DNA of 64,000 nucleotides from PALSA-612 sp035652235 (GTDB lineage Bacteria; Actinomycetota; Thermoleophilia; Gaiellales; Gaiellaceae): positions 1-64,000 of the forward strand of contig DASREE010000058.1 of assembly GCA_035652235.1 (NCBI GenBank), given 5' to 3'. The notes under the pieces are model-generated. The model was not told where the DNA came from. It was given only the letters and a program-made list of their open reading frames with translations, and did no database searches. Shown here one piece after another: positions 41,907 through 50,648 of this stretch (positions within the stretch are counted from its first letter, which is position 1; every line of letters starts with the position of its first letter). Made by a program: the position numbers and the translations under genes.

Positions 41907-44900
41907 GTGTCTGCTCCGTACGTCCATCTGCACGTTCACTCCGAGTACTCGATCCTCGATGGGGCCTGCCGCATCCCCGAGCTCGCGGCGCGGGCGGCCG
42001 AGCTCGAGATGCCCGCCGTCGCGCTCACCGACCACGGCTCGCTCGCCGGCGCGGTCGAGCTGTACCGCGAGGCGCGCACGCAGGGCGTCAAGCCGATCGT
42101 GGGCTGCGAGGTCTACGTCGCCGACGACCGGCGCGCGCAGACGAAGGGGTACGCGCACCTGACCCTTCTCGCCGAGTCGAACGAGGGCTACGGCAACCTG
42201 ATCAAGCTCTCGTCGCTCGGCTACCTGGAGGGCTACTACTACAAGCCGCGCGTCGACTGGCAGCTGCTCGAGCGTCACGCGAAGGGGGTCGTCGCCCTGT
42301 CCGGCTGCCTGTCCGGCCGCGTCGCGCGCGCCCTCGCCGAGAACCGGCCCGACGACGCAGCCGCCGACCTCGACCGCCTCGTCCAGATCTTCGGCCGCGA
42401 CTCGACCTACGTGGAGATCCAGAACGCCGGGCTCCCCCAGCAGGCGACGATCAACCCACAGCTCGCGGCGCTCGCGCGGCGCGCCGGGCTGCCGCTCGTC
42501 GCCACGGGCGACGTGCACTACCTGCGCCACGAGGACGCGCGCGCGCACGAGGCGCTGCTCTGCATCCAGTCGGGCGACTCGCTCAAGAACCCGAGCCGCT
42601 GGCGCTTCGAGACCGACCAGTTCTACTTCAAGACCGCCGACGAGATGGCGGCGGACTTCCCCGATTCCCCGGACGCCCTCGTCCGCACCCTGGAGGTCGC
42701 CGAGCGCTGCACGGTCGAGATCGAGCTCGGTCGGATCCTGCTGCCGAAGTTCCCCCTGCCCGACGGGCGCGACGCGTTCGAGGAGCTCGTCTCGCTGTGC
42801 GAGGCCGGCCTCGGGCGGCGCTACGGCCAGGTGACCCCGGAGCTTCGCGAGCGGCTCTCCTTCGAGCTGAAGACGATCCGCGAGATGGGCTTCGCCGACT
42901 ACTTCCTGATCGTCTCCGACTTCGTCCGCTTCGCGAAGCGCAACGGGATCAGCGTCGGCCCCGGCCGTGGCTCGGCAGCCGGCAGCCTTGCCGCCTACTG
43001 CCTGGAGATCACCGACGTCGACCCGATGCGCTACGGGCTGCTGTTCGAGCGCTTCCTCAACCCGGGGCGCAAGTCGATGCCGGACATGGACATCGACTTC
43101 GCCGTCGCCGGGCGCGACCGCGTCATCAACTACGTCGCGGACAAGTACGGCCGCGACCGCGTGGCGCAGATCATCACCTTCGGCACGATGATGGCGCGGG
43201 CGGCGATCCGCGACGCCGGCCGGGTGCTGGAGATCCCCTACGGCACCGTCGACCGGATCGCGAAGCTGGTCCCCGAGGGCCCGAAGGTCTACCTCGACGA
43301 CTGCTTGAAGCCGGGCCAGGAGCTGCGCGCCGCCTACGACGCGGACCCGCTCGTCAAGGAGATCGTCGACCTCGCGAAGCCGCTCGAGGGCCTCGTGCGC
43401 CAGGACTCGATCCACGCAGCCGGCGTCGTGATCGCCGACCGGCCGCTGACGGAGGTCGTCCCGCTGCAGCAGAAGGGCGCCGACCAGGAGGTGGTGACGC
43501 AGTTCGCGATGGGGGACGTGGAGGCGCTCGGCCTGCTCAAGATGGACTTCCTCGGCCTGCGCAACCTCGACGTGATCGACGAGGCGGTGCGGCTGGTCGG
43601 CGACCTCGACATCCAGACGATCCCGCTCGACGACCGGCCGACCTACGAGATGCTGGCGCGCGGCGACGCGACCGGTGTCTTCCAGTTCGAGTCGTCGGGC
43701 ATGCGGGAGGCGCTGCGGCAGGTGCAGCCGACGGAGTTCGAGGACCTGATCGCGCTGGTCGCGCTCTACCGGCCCGGCCCGATGGCCTACATCCCCGTGT
43801 ACGCGAAGCGCAAGCACGGGCAGGAGGCGGTGAGCTTCCCCGACGAGCGCCTGCGGCCGATCACGGGCCCGACGTACGGCATCTGCATCTACCAGGAGCA
43901 GTACATGGAGATCGCGAAGCATCTGGCCGGGTTCTCGCCGGCCGAAGCCGACGATCTCCGCAAGGCGATCGGCAAGAAGATCCACTCGCTGATGGCGTCC
44001 CTGGAGAGCAAGTTCCTGGAGGGGTGCGCGCGGAGCGGCGTGGCGGAGGCCGTCGCGCGGGGGCTGTGGGACGACATGGAGAAGGCCCGCGACTACTCCT
44101 TCAACAAGTCGCACGCCGCCTGCTACGCGCTGATCGCCTACCGGACGGCGTACCTCAAGGCGCACCACCCGGCCGAGTACATGGCGGCGCTCATCTCCTC
44201 CGTGATGAACACGAAGGACCGCGTGCCCTTCTACGTCAACGCCTGCCACGAGATGGGGATCGAGGTGCTGCCGCCGGACGTGAACGCGTCGCAGGTCGAC
44301 TTCGCGGTCGTCGACGGCAGGATCCGCTTCGGCTTGAACGCGGTGAAGAACGTGGGCGAGGCCGCCTGCACGGCCATCGTCGCCGCGCGGGAGGCGGGAG
44401 GGGCGTTCGCGTCGATCTGGGACTTCACCGAGCGCGTCGACCCGCAGGTCGTGAACAAGCGGGCGCTCGAGTCGCTGGTCAAGTGCGGCGCGCTCGACTC
44501 GACCGGCGCGTCGCGCATGGGCATGCTCGACGTGCTCGAGCAGGCGCTGTCCTGGGGCGGCCGGCAGCACGCCGACCGCGTCGCCGGGCAGAGCTCGATC
44601 TTCGACCTGGGCGGTGGCGCCGGGGCGGGCGACGAGGTCGCCCGGCGGCACCATCCGGAGATCGCGCCGTCGGAGTTCGAGAAGGACGAGCTGCTCCGTC
44701 TCGAGAAGGAGACGCTCGGCCTGTACGTGTCCGAGCATCCGCTCCACAGCCTGCGAGACCAGCTCCGCCGCCGCGTCGACCTGCCGCTCGCCGAGCTCGA
44801 GCGCCGCCGCGACGGGGAGGTCGTCACCGTCGGCGGCATCGTCTCCACGCTGCGGCAGCTGACGACGAAGAAGGGCGACCCGATGGTGTTCGTGCGGCTC

Positions 44901-45299
44901 GACGACCTGACGGGCGGCGCCGAGGTGGTCGTGTTCAACTCGGTCTACGCCACCTGCCGCGAGCTGCTCGAGGCGGACCGGATCCTGATCGTCAAGGGCC
45001 GGGTCGACCACAAGGAGGGCGAGTCGAAGCTGATCGCGCTCGAAGTGAGCGAGTTCGAGCCGAATCGCGCTGCCGAGGAGGTGCGGCTCAAGCTGGACGC
45101 GCGCACGGCGCCGGCCGGGATCGTGCGCGAGCTGTCGGGTGTCGTCCGCGGCTTCCCAGGCCCGGCGAAGGTGGTGCTCTCGCTCGAGACCTCGGACGGG
45201 CCGCGCGTGCTCGAGCTCGGGCCCGGCTACCGCGTGAGCCCGGTGCCCGACTTCTACGCCGAGGTGAAGGCGCTCCTCGGCGAGGCCGCCGTCTCCTGA
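41907..45299 (+). CDS. dnaE: DNA polymerase III alpha subunit
   Basis: 1130 aa from GTG 41907, which has TAGGAGG upstream. N-terminal PHP domain with metal ligands preserved (HLHVHSEYSILDG; ALTDHGSLAG), so proofreading PHP activity is possible. The polymerase core has VGPGRGSAAGSLAAYCLEIT and catalytic PDMDIDF. Then come the finger and HhH domains (FVPFYVNACHEMGIEVLPPD-type segment) and a C-terminal OB fold (VVTVGGIVSTLRQLTTKKGD). This is the replicative type, DnaE1. Confidence 0.97.
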   Translation: MSAPYVHLHVHSEYSILDGACRIPELAARAAELEMPAVALTDHGSLAGAVELYREARTQGVKPIVGCEVYVADDRRAQTKGYAHLTLLAESNEGYGNLIKLSSLGYLEGYYYKPRVDWQLLERHAKGVVALSGCLSGRVARALAENRPDDAAADLDRLVQIFGRDSTYVEIQNAGLPQQATINPQLAALARRAGLPLVATGDVHYLRHEDARAHEALLCIQSGDSLKNPSRWRFETDQFYFKTADEMAADFPDSPDALVRTLEVAERCTVEIELGRILLPKFPLPDGRDAFEELVSLCEAGLGRRYGQVTPELRERLSFELKTIREMGFADYFLIVSDFVRFAKRNGISVGPGRGSAAGSLAAYCLEITDVDPMRYGLLFERFLNPGRKSMPDMDIDFAVAGRDRVINYVADKYGRDRVAQIITFGTMMARAAIRDAGRVLEIPYGTVDRIAKLVPEGPKVYLDDCLKPGQELRAAYDADPLVKEIVDLAKPLEGLVRQDSIHAAGVVIADRPLTEVVPLQQKGADQEVVTQFAMGDVEALGLLKMDFLGLRNLDVIDEAVRLVGDLDIQTIPLDDRPTYEMLARGDATGVFQFESSGMREALRQVQPTEFEDLIALVALYRPGPMAYIPVYAKRKHGQEAVSFPDERLRPITGPTYGICIYQEQYMEIAKHLAGFSPAEADDLRKAIGKKIHSLMASLESKFLEGCARSGVAEAVARGLWDDMEKARDYSFNKSHAACYALIAYRTAYLKAHHPAEYMAALISSVMNTKDRVPFYVNACHEMGIEVLPPDVNASQVDFAVVDGRIRFGLNAVKNVGEAACTAIVAAREAGGAFASIWDFTERVDPQVVNKRALESLVKCGALDSTGASRMGMLDVLEQALSWGGRQHADRVAGQSSIFDLGGGAGAGDEVARRHHPEIAPSEFEKDELLRLEKETLGLYVSEHPLHSLRDQLRRRVDLPLAELERRRDGEVVTVGGIVSTLRQLTTKKGDPMVFVRLDDLTGGAEVVVFNSVYATCRELLEADRILIVKGRVDHKEGESKLIALEVSEFEPNRAAEEVRLKLDARTAPAGIVRELSGVVRGFPGPAKVVLSLETSDGPRVLELGPGYRVSPVPDFYAEVKALLGEAAVS

Positions 45300-45521
45300 G
45301 CGGCCGGCGGAGGCGCGGCGAGCCGCACCTGCAGGAGCCGGTGTTCGCGGCGCTGCTCCTGCCGGGGCGAGCAGGAAGAACAGGCTGCACCGTGCGGTTG
45401 GACGCGTGGGAAGGCGGGCTCGGTTCGCGCCTACGGTCGGAGCGCTCGCCAGAGCGGCGGTGCGCTCGAGACCGGGCAGCCGCGATCCGTGCCGGAGGAG
45501 TCGCCCGGGAAGATGTTGGAA

Positions 45522-46004
45522 TCAGGTCCTGGTGCGTATGACCTCGCCTCGGGGGCTGAGGACGTACCACAGACCACCGGCCGAGTTGAGCGCCTGCCCG
45601 TTGGCGGCGCCGGGGGCACCGTCCCCGACGTAGGTGTACAGCGGCCAGCCGTGGTAGGTGACGACCCGACCGCCGGCAGGATCCGGGTCGCTGCCCAGGA
45701 GCGACTGTCGCGCCTTGCCTCTTGCGACCGGCTTCGCACCCTTGGCCAGCCTCAGCGGAGGCCACAGCGAAGCGCAGGTACCGATGCACGTGACCTTCCT
45801 GCGCTTGTCGGGTACGAACATGTACAGGGTGCGGGCGCGGCCGTCGACGAGCACGAAGCCGAGCTTCGGCAGCCTCCGGGTGGAGACCACGACCGAGCGC
45901 TTCGTCGCCGCGCGCACACGGTGAGCCGGCGCGGCGGCCATCCCTGCTGCAGCCAGGCCGACCGCTACGAGAGCGCTCGCCGCCAGGATCAACGCCTTCC
46001 TCAT
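45522..46004 (-). CDS. Secreted-repeat protein (lipoprotein_15/COG4315 type)
   Basis: 160 aa. Signal peptide (LILAASALVAVGLAAAGMAA). The mature part has two copies of the short repeat: LGFVLVDGRARTLYMFVPD and VTYHGWPLYTYVGD, with a Cys pair in VTCIGTCASLWPPL. Repeats of this type are found on secreted actinobacterial proteins of unknown, possibly redox, function. Downstream on the same strand from the next gene. Confidence 0.88.
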   Translation of the reverse strand: MRKALILAASALVAVGLAAAGMAAAPAHRVRAATKRSVVVSTRRLPKLGFVLVDGRARTLYMFVPDKRRKVTCIGTCASLWPPLRLAKGAKPVARGKARQSLLGSDPDPAGGRVVTYHGWPLYTYVGDGAPGAANGQALNSAGGLWYVLSPRGEVIRTRT

Positions 46005-46089
46005 TCAGCACCTCCTCGACTGCACGGGCCGGATCCGGCGGGGCGGCGGCGCCCGTCGCGGCCGTCCGCCCCGCGTACCGCAGCGTCCC

Positions 46090-46905
46090 TTACTTGACGG
46101 TCAGGGTCACCTCTGCGACGGAATGGCCTTTGATCGTCGGCATGTGGGCGTCGTCCTCCAGCTGGGCGAAGAACGTGTGCACGCCCGGCTTGATACCGGC
46201 GAGGGAGACGTGGAAGCTCTTCGCGCAGCTCATCCCGAGCATCGTCCCCATCCCCATCGCGCCGCCCTTGGTGGTGTCGACGAAGGCGTGCCAGTGCCCG
46301 TAGCCGGCGACGTCCGGCTTTCCGTAGAGCGCGCACGAGGGGATGAAGTTCTTGACGGCGACCACGAGGTTGAAGCCGCCGCTGACGGTCGAGCCGCTCT
46401 TCGGCGAGACGATCGTGATCGAGGGGGCGCCGGCGAAGGTGCGCGGCTTGATCAGGAGCGGGTGGGTCGGCCTGTAGACGAAGCTGACTTTCTGGGCCGA
46501 GTGCATGTCCTCCATGTGGTTGTTCTCGGCAGCCTTGAACTCGAGCGTGTGCCTGCCCGGATTCACGTTGGCGAGGCTGACACTCGCCTTCGGGCCGCAG
46601 AACATGTTCACGAGCGCGCCGTCGAGGTCGATGTGGTAGTGGCCGACGCCCATTTTCGGCGCCGTGCCCGCAAGCGCGCAGTCGATCTTGAAGTGCGAGA
46701 TCGCGACGTCCGTGAGGACGGCGTTGCCGGTGATCAGCTGGCCCGGCTTGGGCGCGAGGATGTGGATCTTCGCGCCCGTGTTCGCCGACATCATCTTCGA
46801 CTTCTTCGGGTTTCCTGCCAGGGCGAGCCCGGTCAGGGCGAGCGCCCCGCAGGCAACGAGCCCTGCCGCAGCGAACGTGCGTCTTCTCCTCTGCAACGCG
46901 GTCAT
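46090..46905 (-). CDS. Secreted protein with duplicated His/Cys-containing domain
   Basis: 271 aa from ATG 46905; AGGAGG directly abuts the ATG, so the true start could differ. Signal peptide (FAAAGLVACGALALTGLALA). Two homologous domains follow. The first runs IHILAPKPGQLITG ... CAL ... GVGHYHIDLDG ... FCGPKASVSLANVNPG. The second runs ITIVSPKSGSTVSG ... CAL ... GYGHWHAFVD ... SCAKSFHVSLAGIKPG. The paired GHxH and Cys with Met-rich loops (AMGMGTMLGM) suggest metal binding outside the cell. Resembles DUF4399-type domains. Confidence 0.8.
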   Translation of the reverse strand: MTALQRRRRTFAAAGLVACGALALTGLALAGNPKKSKMMSANTGAKIHILAPKPGQLITGNAVLTDVAISHFKIDCALAGTAPKMGVGHYHIDLDGALVNMFCGPKASVSLANVNPGRHTLEFKAAENNHMEDMHSAQKVSFVYRPTHPLLIKPRTFAGAPSITIVSPKSGSTVSGGFNLVVAVKNFIPSCALYGKPDVAGYGHWHAFVDTTKGGAMGMGTMLGMSCAKSFHVSLAGIKPGVHTFFAQLEDDAHMPTIKGHSVAEVTLTVK

Positions 46906-47036
46906 CCTCCTGTTCGTAGGCCGTGAACTCACATGGGAGCTACAGGCGGAGAGCCGCCTCTGGATGCACGCCTCGCGGCGGCGCAGGAACGTCGTCACCC
47001 TGCCGCCACCCGCCGAGCTTCGGGCAGCATGTGCGC

Positions 47037-47864
47037 ATGTCGCGCAATCGTGCGACGCTCCGGCCCGTCACCGCGTGGCTCGCGACTCCGGCCTGCTTGG
47101 CGGCGCTCGCCGGCTGCGGCGGTTCGAACGGGAGCACGAGCGGCATCCGCGCCTTTCGCGCGATCGAGGTTGGGCGGACGTGCGTGCAGGTCGCGCCGGA
47201 CGGGCGCTCCGCGGTCGTGCGGGTCGAGACGAACCCGCCGACCGTGTGCGCGGTCGCCTACGGTCGCACGGGCTCGCTGGGGTCGATCGCCAACGATCCG
47301 AGCATGGGCGGCCATGCGATCGCCCGCCACACGGTCGTGCTCGGAGGGCTGACGCCGAACACCACCTACCGCTACCGGCTGACCGCCACCGACGCCCAGG
47401 GTCGGGTCTTCCAGACCCGCGAGCTCGCGACTTTCACGACGACGCCGAGCAAGGCGGCGGCCGCCGCGGGCCGGGAGATCGCCGTGGGCGCCAAGGTCGT
47501 CGCCGTCAGCTCACAGTACGGAGCCGGCTACGGCGCCGCGAACGCGGTCGACGGTAACCTCGCCACCGAGTGGTCGTCGGCGGGCGACGGCAGCCACGCC
47601 TTCATCACGATCGATCTCGGCGCCGAGCGCAAGGTCACCGGGGTCGCCTTCGTGACGCGCGAGATGTCGGACGGCTCGGCCATCACCCGAACGTTCGCGG
47701 TGGTGGTCGACGGCGGCAAGCGGTACGGACCGTTTCCCGCCGGCACTCGCCTCGACCCGCGGGTGGCGGAGGTGTCCTTCACGGGCCGGCGCCTGCGGTT
47801 CGAGGTGGTGACCTCGACGGGCGGCAACACTGGCGCCGCCGAGATCGAGGTCTTCTCTCGCTGA
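47037..47864 (+). CDS. Lipoprotein with FN3-like and discoidin (F5/8 type C) domains
   Basis: 275 aa from ATG 47037. Lipobox CLAALAGCGG. Residues about 60-130 form a fibronectin-III-like domain (TVVLGGLTPNTTYRYRLTAT). The C-terminal half is an F5/8 type C/CBM32-like domain (GYGAANAVDGNLATEWSSAG; ITIDLGAERKVTGVAF). Such domains bind carbohydrate at the cell surface. Single gene. Confidence 0.85.
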   Translation: MSRNRATLRPVTAWLATPACLAALAGCGGSNGSTSGIRAFRAIEVGRTCVQVAPDGRSAVVRVETNPPTVCAVAYGRTGSLGSIANDPSMGGHAIARHTVVLGGLTPNTTYRYRLTATDAQGRVFQTRELATFTTTPSKAAAAAGREIAVGAKVVAVSSQYGAGYGAANAVDGNLATEWSSAGDGSHAFITIDLGAERKVTGVAFVTREMSDGSAITRTFAVVVDGGKRYGPFPAGTRLDPRVAEVSFTGRRLRFEVVTSTGGNTGAAEIEVFSR

Positions 47865-47891
47865 GCGAGAGGCTTGTACGGCTGGGACTCA

Positions 47892-47903
47892 CAGGTGAAT
47901 CTC
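47892..47903 (+). promoter_or_regulatory. CAGGTGAATCTC motif, copy 1
   Basis: One of three exact copies of this 12-mer in 3 kb (others at 49445-49456 and 50866-50877, both minus strand). It lies about 80 nt upstream of, and points toward, the membrane-protein pair at 47982. May be a promoter element for an alternative sigma factor or an operator. Confidence 0.4.
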
Positions 47904-47981
47904 GCCTCACCCTCCCGGGTCTGATGTGGCGACAGTCGTTACGAGCTCACGGCCGTCGCCCCCGACCCGAAGGGAGGTTCG

Positions 47982-48290
47982 ATGAACGCGCTCGACAGCG
48001 AGGCGCGCAGGTTCCAGACCGGGGCGTCCATCCTCGTCGCCCTCGTCACGTTCGGCTGGATGGCAGGCCTCGGCTTCGGTGCCGGCATCGCCTCCAGTGC
48101 GAGCAGGGAGTTCGTCCAGGACACCCCTGCCTGGCTGATCCCGGCACTGCAGGGCGTGATCGCGCTCGCGATCAGCTCTGTCGTGCTCAGCCTGTTCGCG
48201 ATCGTCCGCCGGATCCGCATCCGCGCAGGCGTCCTCGCAGAGACCCTGCCGCGGCTCTACCCCGCTGCGACAACCCAGAAGGAGACATAG
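47982..48290 (+). CDS. Membrane protein of unknown function
   Basis: 102 aa with two TM helices (ILVALVTFGWMAGLGFGAGI; LIPALQGVIALAISSVVLSL). GAGG-type ribosome site upstream. The next gene starts directly after its stop, so the two are a pair. No family recognised. Confidence 0.75.
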   Translation: MNALDSEARRFQTGASILVALVTFGWMAGLGFGAGIASSASREFVQDTPAWLIPALQGVIALAISSVVLSLFAIVRRIRIRAGVLAETLPRLYPAATTQKET

Positions 48291-48902
48291 ATGTCGACGC
48301 TACTCCATCCCGTACGGATCGGCTCGCAGGCGGCGATCCCGCGCGAGGAAGAGGACTTCGACCTGCCGGCGCCGGCCAGCAAGATGTGGCTGCCCGCGTT
48401 CGCGATGGGCGTGATGGCGATCGCGGCCGGCGTCGTCGCCGGCGCGATCCAGGCGACCAGCAGCAATGCCGCGCAGGTCGCGCAGATCGCCGCCTGGAAC
48501 CCGGGCGTGCTCTTCCTCGGGATCGGCTTCCTGCTCTCGGCCGTCACCTTCACGCTCGCCCGCATCCTCGGCGAGTTGCGGGACGGCGGCACGAGCGTGC
48601 AGCGTTCACTCGGCGAGCACGCGCTGATCCTCAAGCGGCCGTGGAGCGGCTACGTCTTCCCGCCCGCGATGATGATGGGCCTGATGACGCTGATCGGCAC
48701 GTTCGTGCTCGGCTTCGTCCAGGCTGCGCGGCTCGACAACAACCCCGCCAGCGCCGCCGACATCGCGGCCTGGTCGGGCCCGGTCCGCTTCGCCGGCGTC
48801 GCGATGATCTTCACCAGTGTCGTCTTCGCGCTCGTGACGATCATGAAGTCGCTCCGCTTCCAGGCGGACCGACTCACGCACATCGCTGACACGCGGCGGT
48901 AG
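48291..48902 (+). CDS. Membrane protein of unknown function
   Basis: 203 aa with four TM helices (MWLPAFAMGVMAIAAGVVAG; NPGVLFLGIGFLLSAVTFTL; MMMGLMTLIGTFVLGF; FAGVAMIFTSVVFALVTIMK). Paired with the preceding membrane gene. A region of about 230 nt with no gene follows. Confidence 0.75.
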   Translation: MSTLLHPVRIGSQAAIPREEEDFDLPAPASKMWLPAFAMGVMAIAAGVVAGAIQATSSNAAQVAQIAAWNPGVLFLGIGFLLSAVTFTLARILGELRDGGTSVQRSLGEHALILKRPWSGYVFPPAMMMGLMTLIGTFVLGFVQAARLDNNPASAADIAAWSGPVRFAGVAMIFTSVVFALVTIMKSLRFQADRLTHIADTRR

Positions 48903-49134
48903 CCAACCGTCCGCTGATCGGCCTGGTCGCCCGCGGAGGCCGCGGGCGACCAGCGCCGCGTCACGGGCTGCACACCGCGTCGCCGTCGGGTCCACGGCGA
49001 AGCCGGGTGAATCCAGCCTGCCCGCTCGGTGGCCGGCCGCCTGGGCTACTCGACCGGTACCGCTGCCGGCGGCGGTACCGGTACGGCCCGCGCCGGCGGT
49101 GGAACGTCCTGCAGAAGGAGCGTGAGGGGTCGGG

Positions 49135-49413
49135 CTAACTCGAATCGGCGCGCTCGCGCCACGCTCGCAGCGCCGCCTCGGTGGCATCTTCCTCGCCGCC
49201 GGTGCGGCTGGAGCCGAGGGCGCGAAGGGCGCTCAGGGTGAGGCGGAGGTTCGAGAGCACCGTGCGGCAGCGCGGGCAGAAGGCGACGTGGCGCTCGACA
49301 CGGGCCTGCTCCGTGGGCTCGAGATCGCCGTCGACGTAGTCGGACATGAGCTCGCGCACGTGCTCGCACTCGCTGGAGGAGCGTGCGAAGCCGGGTAGGC
49401 GGAGGCGGGACAT
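49135..49413 (-). CDS. Zinc-finger anti-sigma factor
   Basis: 92 aa from ATG 49413. HVRELMSDYVDGDL then VERHVAFCPRCRTVLSNLR gives the H-x3-C-x2-C zinc motif of ZAS anti-sigma domains (zf-HC2). No TM helix, so it is a soluble, possibly redox-sensitive type. It is divergent from the ECF sigma gene, with a 140-nt shared control region. Confidence 0.85.
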   Translation of the reverse strand: MSRLRLPGFARSSSECEHVRELMSDYVDGDLEPTEQARVERHVAFCPRCRTVLSNLRLTLSALRALGSSRTGGEEDATEAALRAWRERADSS

Positions 49414-49444
49414 CACCGGACATTCGATCCTGCCGCCAGGCGAG

Positions 49445-49456
49445 GAGATTCACCTG
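49445..49456 (-). promoter_or_regulatory. CAGGTGAATCTC motif, copy 2
   Basis: It lies 32 nt upstream of the anti-sigma ATG on the same strand. Copies 2 and 3 also share a following GCGGCAGG-ATC-AA pattern (minus strand), so the similarity extends over about 35 nt. Confidence 0.4.
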
Positions 49457-49526
49457 TCGCGGAATCTTCCTGACGTGCAGCCGTCCGCCGGGGCGCATCC
49501 ACCGCCTGATGTCGCGGAATCTTCCT
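49455..49526 (+). repeat. 17-nt direct repeat in the sigma gene control region
   Basis: TGTCGCGGAATCTTCCT is present at 49455-49471 and again at 49510-49526. The first copy gives GGAAT (49461-49465), 16 nt, then CGTC (49482-49485), the layout of an ECF-type promoter, so the sigma factor may control its own gene. Confidence 0.55.
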
Positions 49527-49556
49527 CCGCCGCCGGTGCCTCTAACGCAGACGACG

Positions 49557-50137
49557 ATGGAGGAGCAGCCTGCGAGCGCTGCCATCACCGCTGTTGACGA
49601 GCGCACGCTCGTGGTACGCGCACGTGCAGGCGACGGTCATGCGTTCGAGCAGCTGATCGAGCTGCACGGCCGCCGCACCTACCGGATGCTCGTCCGTATC
49701 GTCGGCAACCCGAGCGACGCGGAGGAGGTCTTGCAGGAGACGCTGCTCAAGGCATGGCGGGCGCTACCTCGGTTCCGCGGCGACGCGCTGTTCTCGACCT
49801 GGCTCTACCGGATCGCCGTGAACGAGGCGAACCGGCGGCTCGCCCACGAACGCCGCCGCTGCTCGCTGCCGATCGAGGACACGCTCGGGGAGGTTCCTGA
49901 CCTCGAACCCGGCCCGGCCGCGCGCGCCGAGTCGGTCGAGCTGCAGGAGCTGGTCGCCGGGTGCATCGACGAGCTGCCCCCCAGTACAGGGAAGCGGTGG
50001 TGCTGCGCGATATCGAAGGGCTGACACACGAGGAAGCAGCCGAAGCGCTCGGCCTGACCATGCACAACTTCAAGAGCCGCCTCCACCGCGGTCGGATGGG
50101 CATTCGCCGGATGCTCGAGCAGCGCCGGGAGGGGTAG
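49557..50137 (+). pseudogene. ECF sigma factor (RpoE-like), frameshifted
   Basis: Sigma region 2 is intact in the first frame (FEQLIELHGRRTYRMLVRIV; EEVLQETLLKAWRALPRF; FSTWLYRIAVNEANRRLA). At the run of six C (49977-49982) the frame is lost. Adding one base restores region 4: PPQYREAVVLRDIEGLTHEE, AAEALGLTMHNFKSRLHRGR, up to TAG at 50135. So one base is missing in a homopolymer. It may be a sequencing error, slippage or a real mutation. An earlier start at ATG 49509 is possible. Divergent partner of the anti-sigma gene. Confidence 0.85.
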
Positions 50138-50174
50138 GCTCCGGCCTCACCGACAGCGACGAGAAGGGGGAACG

Positions 50175-50648
50175 GTGGGCGAGCCGGTATACGTGTCGAG
50201 GGTACGGATCGAGCGCATCCGCGGACCGCTGCGAAGGGCGGAGCTTCCCGGCGAGGCCAGGCCGGTGTACTTCGGCGTCCACGACGAAGTGGCCGCCCAC
50301 TACGGAGTCGCCGAGCCGGGCGAGGCAGAGCGGGCGACGACACTCGACTACATCGTCGCCGCCGCGGGCGGGTGACTGACCGGCACCTTCGGAGGCGCGC
50401 TGGAGGCGCGTCGGATCAACGCGAGCGACGGCAGGCTCATCGGCGAGGCGACGGGCGAGATCGAAGCGGAGGACGGCGTGCTCGTGATCAAGCGGATCCA
50501 CGTCCGCTACCTGCTCCGCGTCGATGCGGACGCCGAGCGGGAGAAGATCGAGCGCGCGTTCGAGCACCACATGCCGCACTGCCCCGTCTACCGCTCGATC
50601 GGCGCCGCGATCGAGTGTACGACGGAGCTCGAGCTCCTCGACACCTGA
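50175..50648 (+). CDS. OsmC-family peroxidase, candidate selenoprotein (Sec67)
   Basis: The frame is open from GTG 50175 to TGA 50646 except for one in-frame TGA at 50373-50375. Reading through gives 157 aa of continuous OsmC sequence: ERATTLDYIVAAAGG, [TGA], LTGTFGGALEARRI, then IEAEDGVLVIKRIHVRYLLR and HHMPHCPVYRSI. OsmC proteins reduce organic hydroperoxides with two conserved Cys; the TGA is exactly at the first (GG-C-LTGT in relatives) and the second (HCPVY) is present. A hairpin with a UGGAG loop begins 18 nt after the TGA. I read TGA as selenocysteine; alternatives are a nonsense mutation or a base-call error. Confidence 0.8.
50394..50412 (+). promoter_or_regulatory. Candidate bacterial SECIS element of the OsmC-like gene
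   Basis: GGCGCGC (50394-50400) pairs over seven positions, one of them G-U, with GCGCGTC (50406-50412), loop TGGAG. The loop starts 26 nt after the TGA, within the 16-37 nt window of the bacterial SECIS model, and has G in its first two positions as that model requires. Confidence 0.65.

Noticed and set aside
41598..45011. 1137-aa minus-strand ORF opposite dnaE
   Set aside because: A stop-free shadow frame caused by high GC; the plus strand encodes a full DNA polymerase III alpha.
45331..45390. TCCTGC/GCAGGA hairpin after dnaE as a terminator
   Set aside because: Only a 6-bp stem with an 8-nt loop and no T-run; no better than background in this GC-rich DNA.
50373..50375. Reading the TGA in the OsmC-like gene as a simple frameshift
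   Set aside because: The frame is the same before and after; only this codon is a stop, so a substitution or selenocysteine is needed, not an indel.
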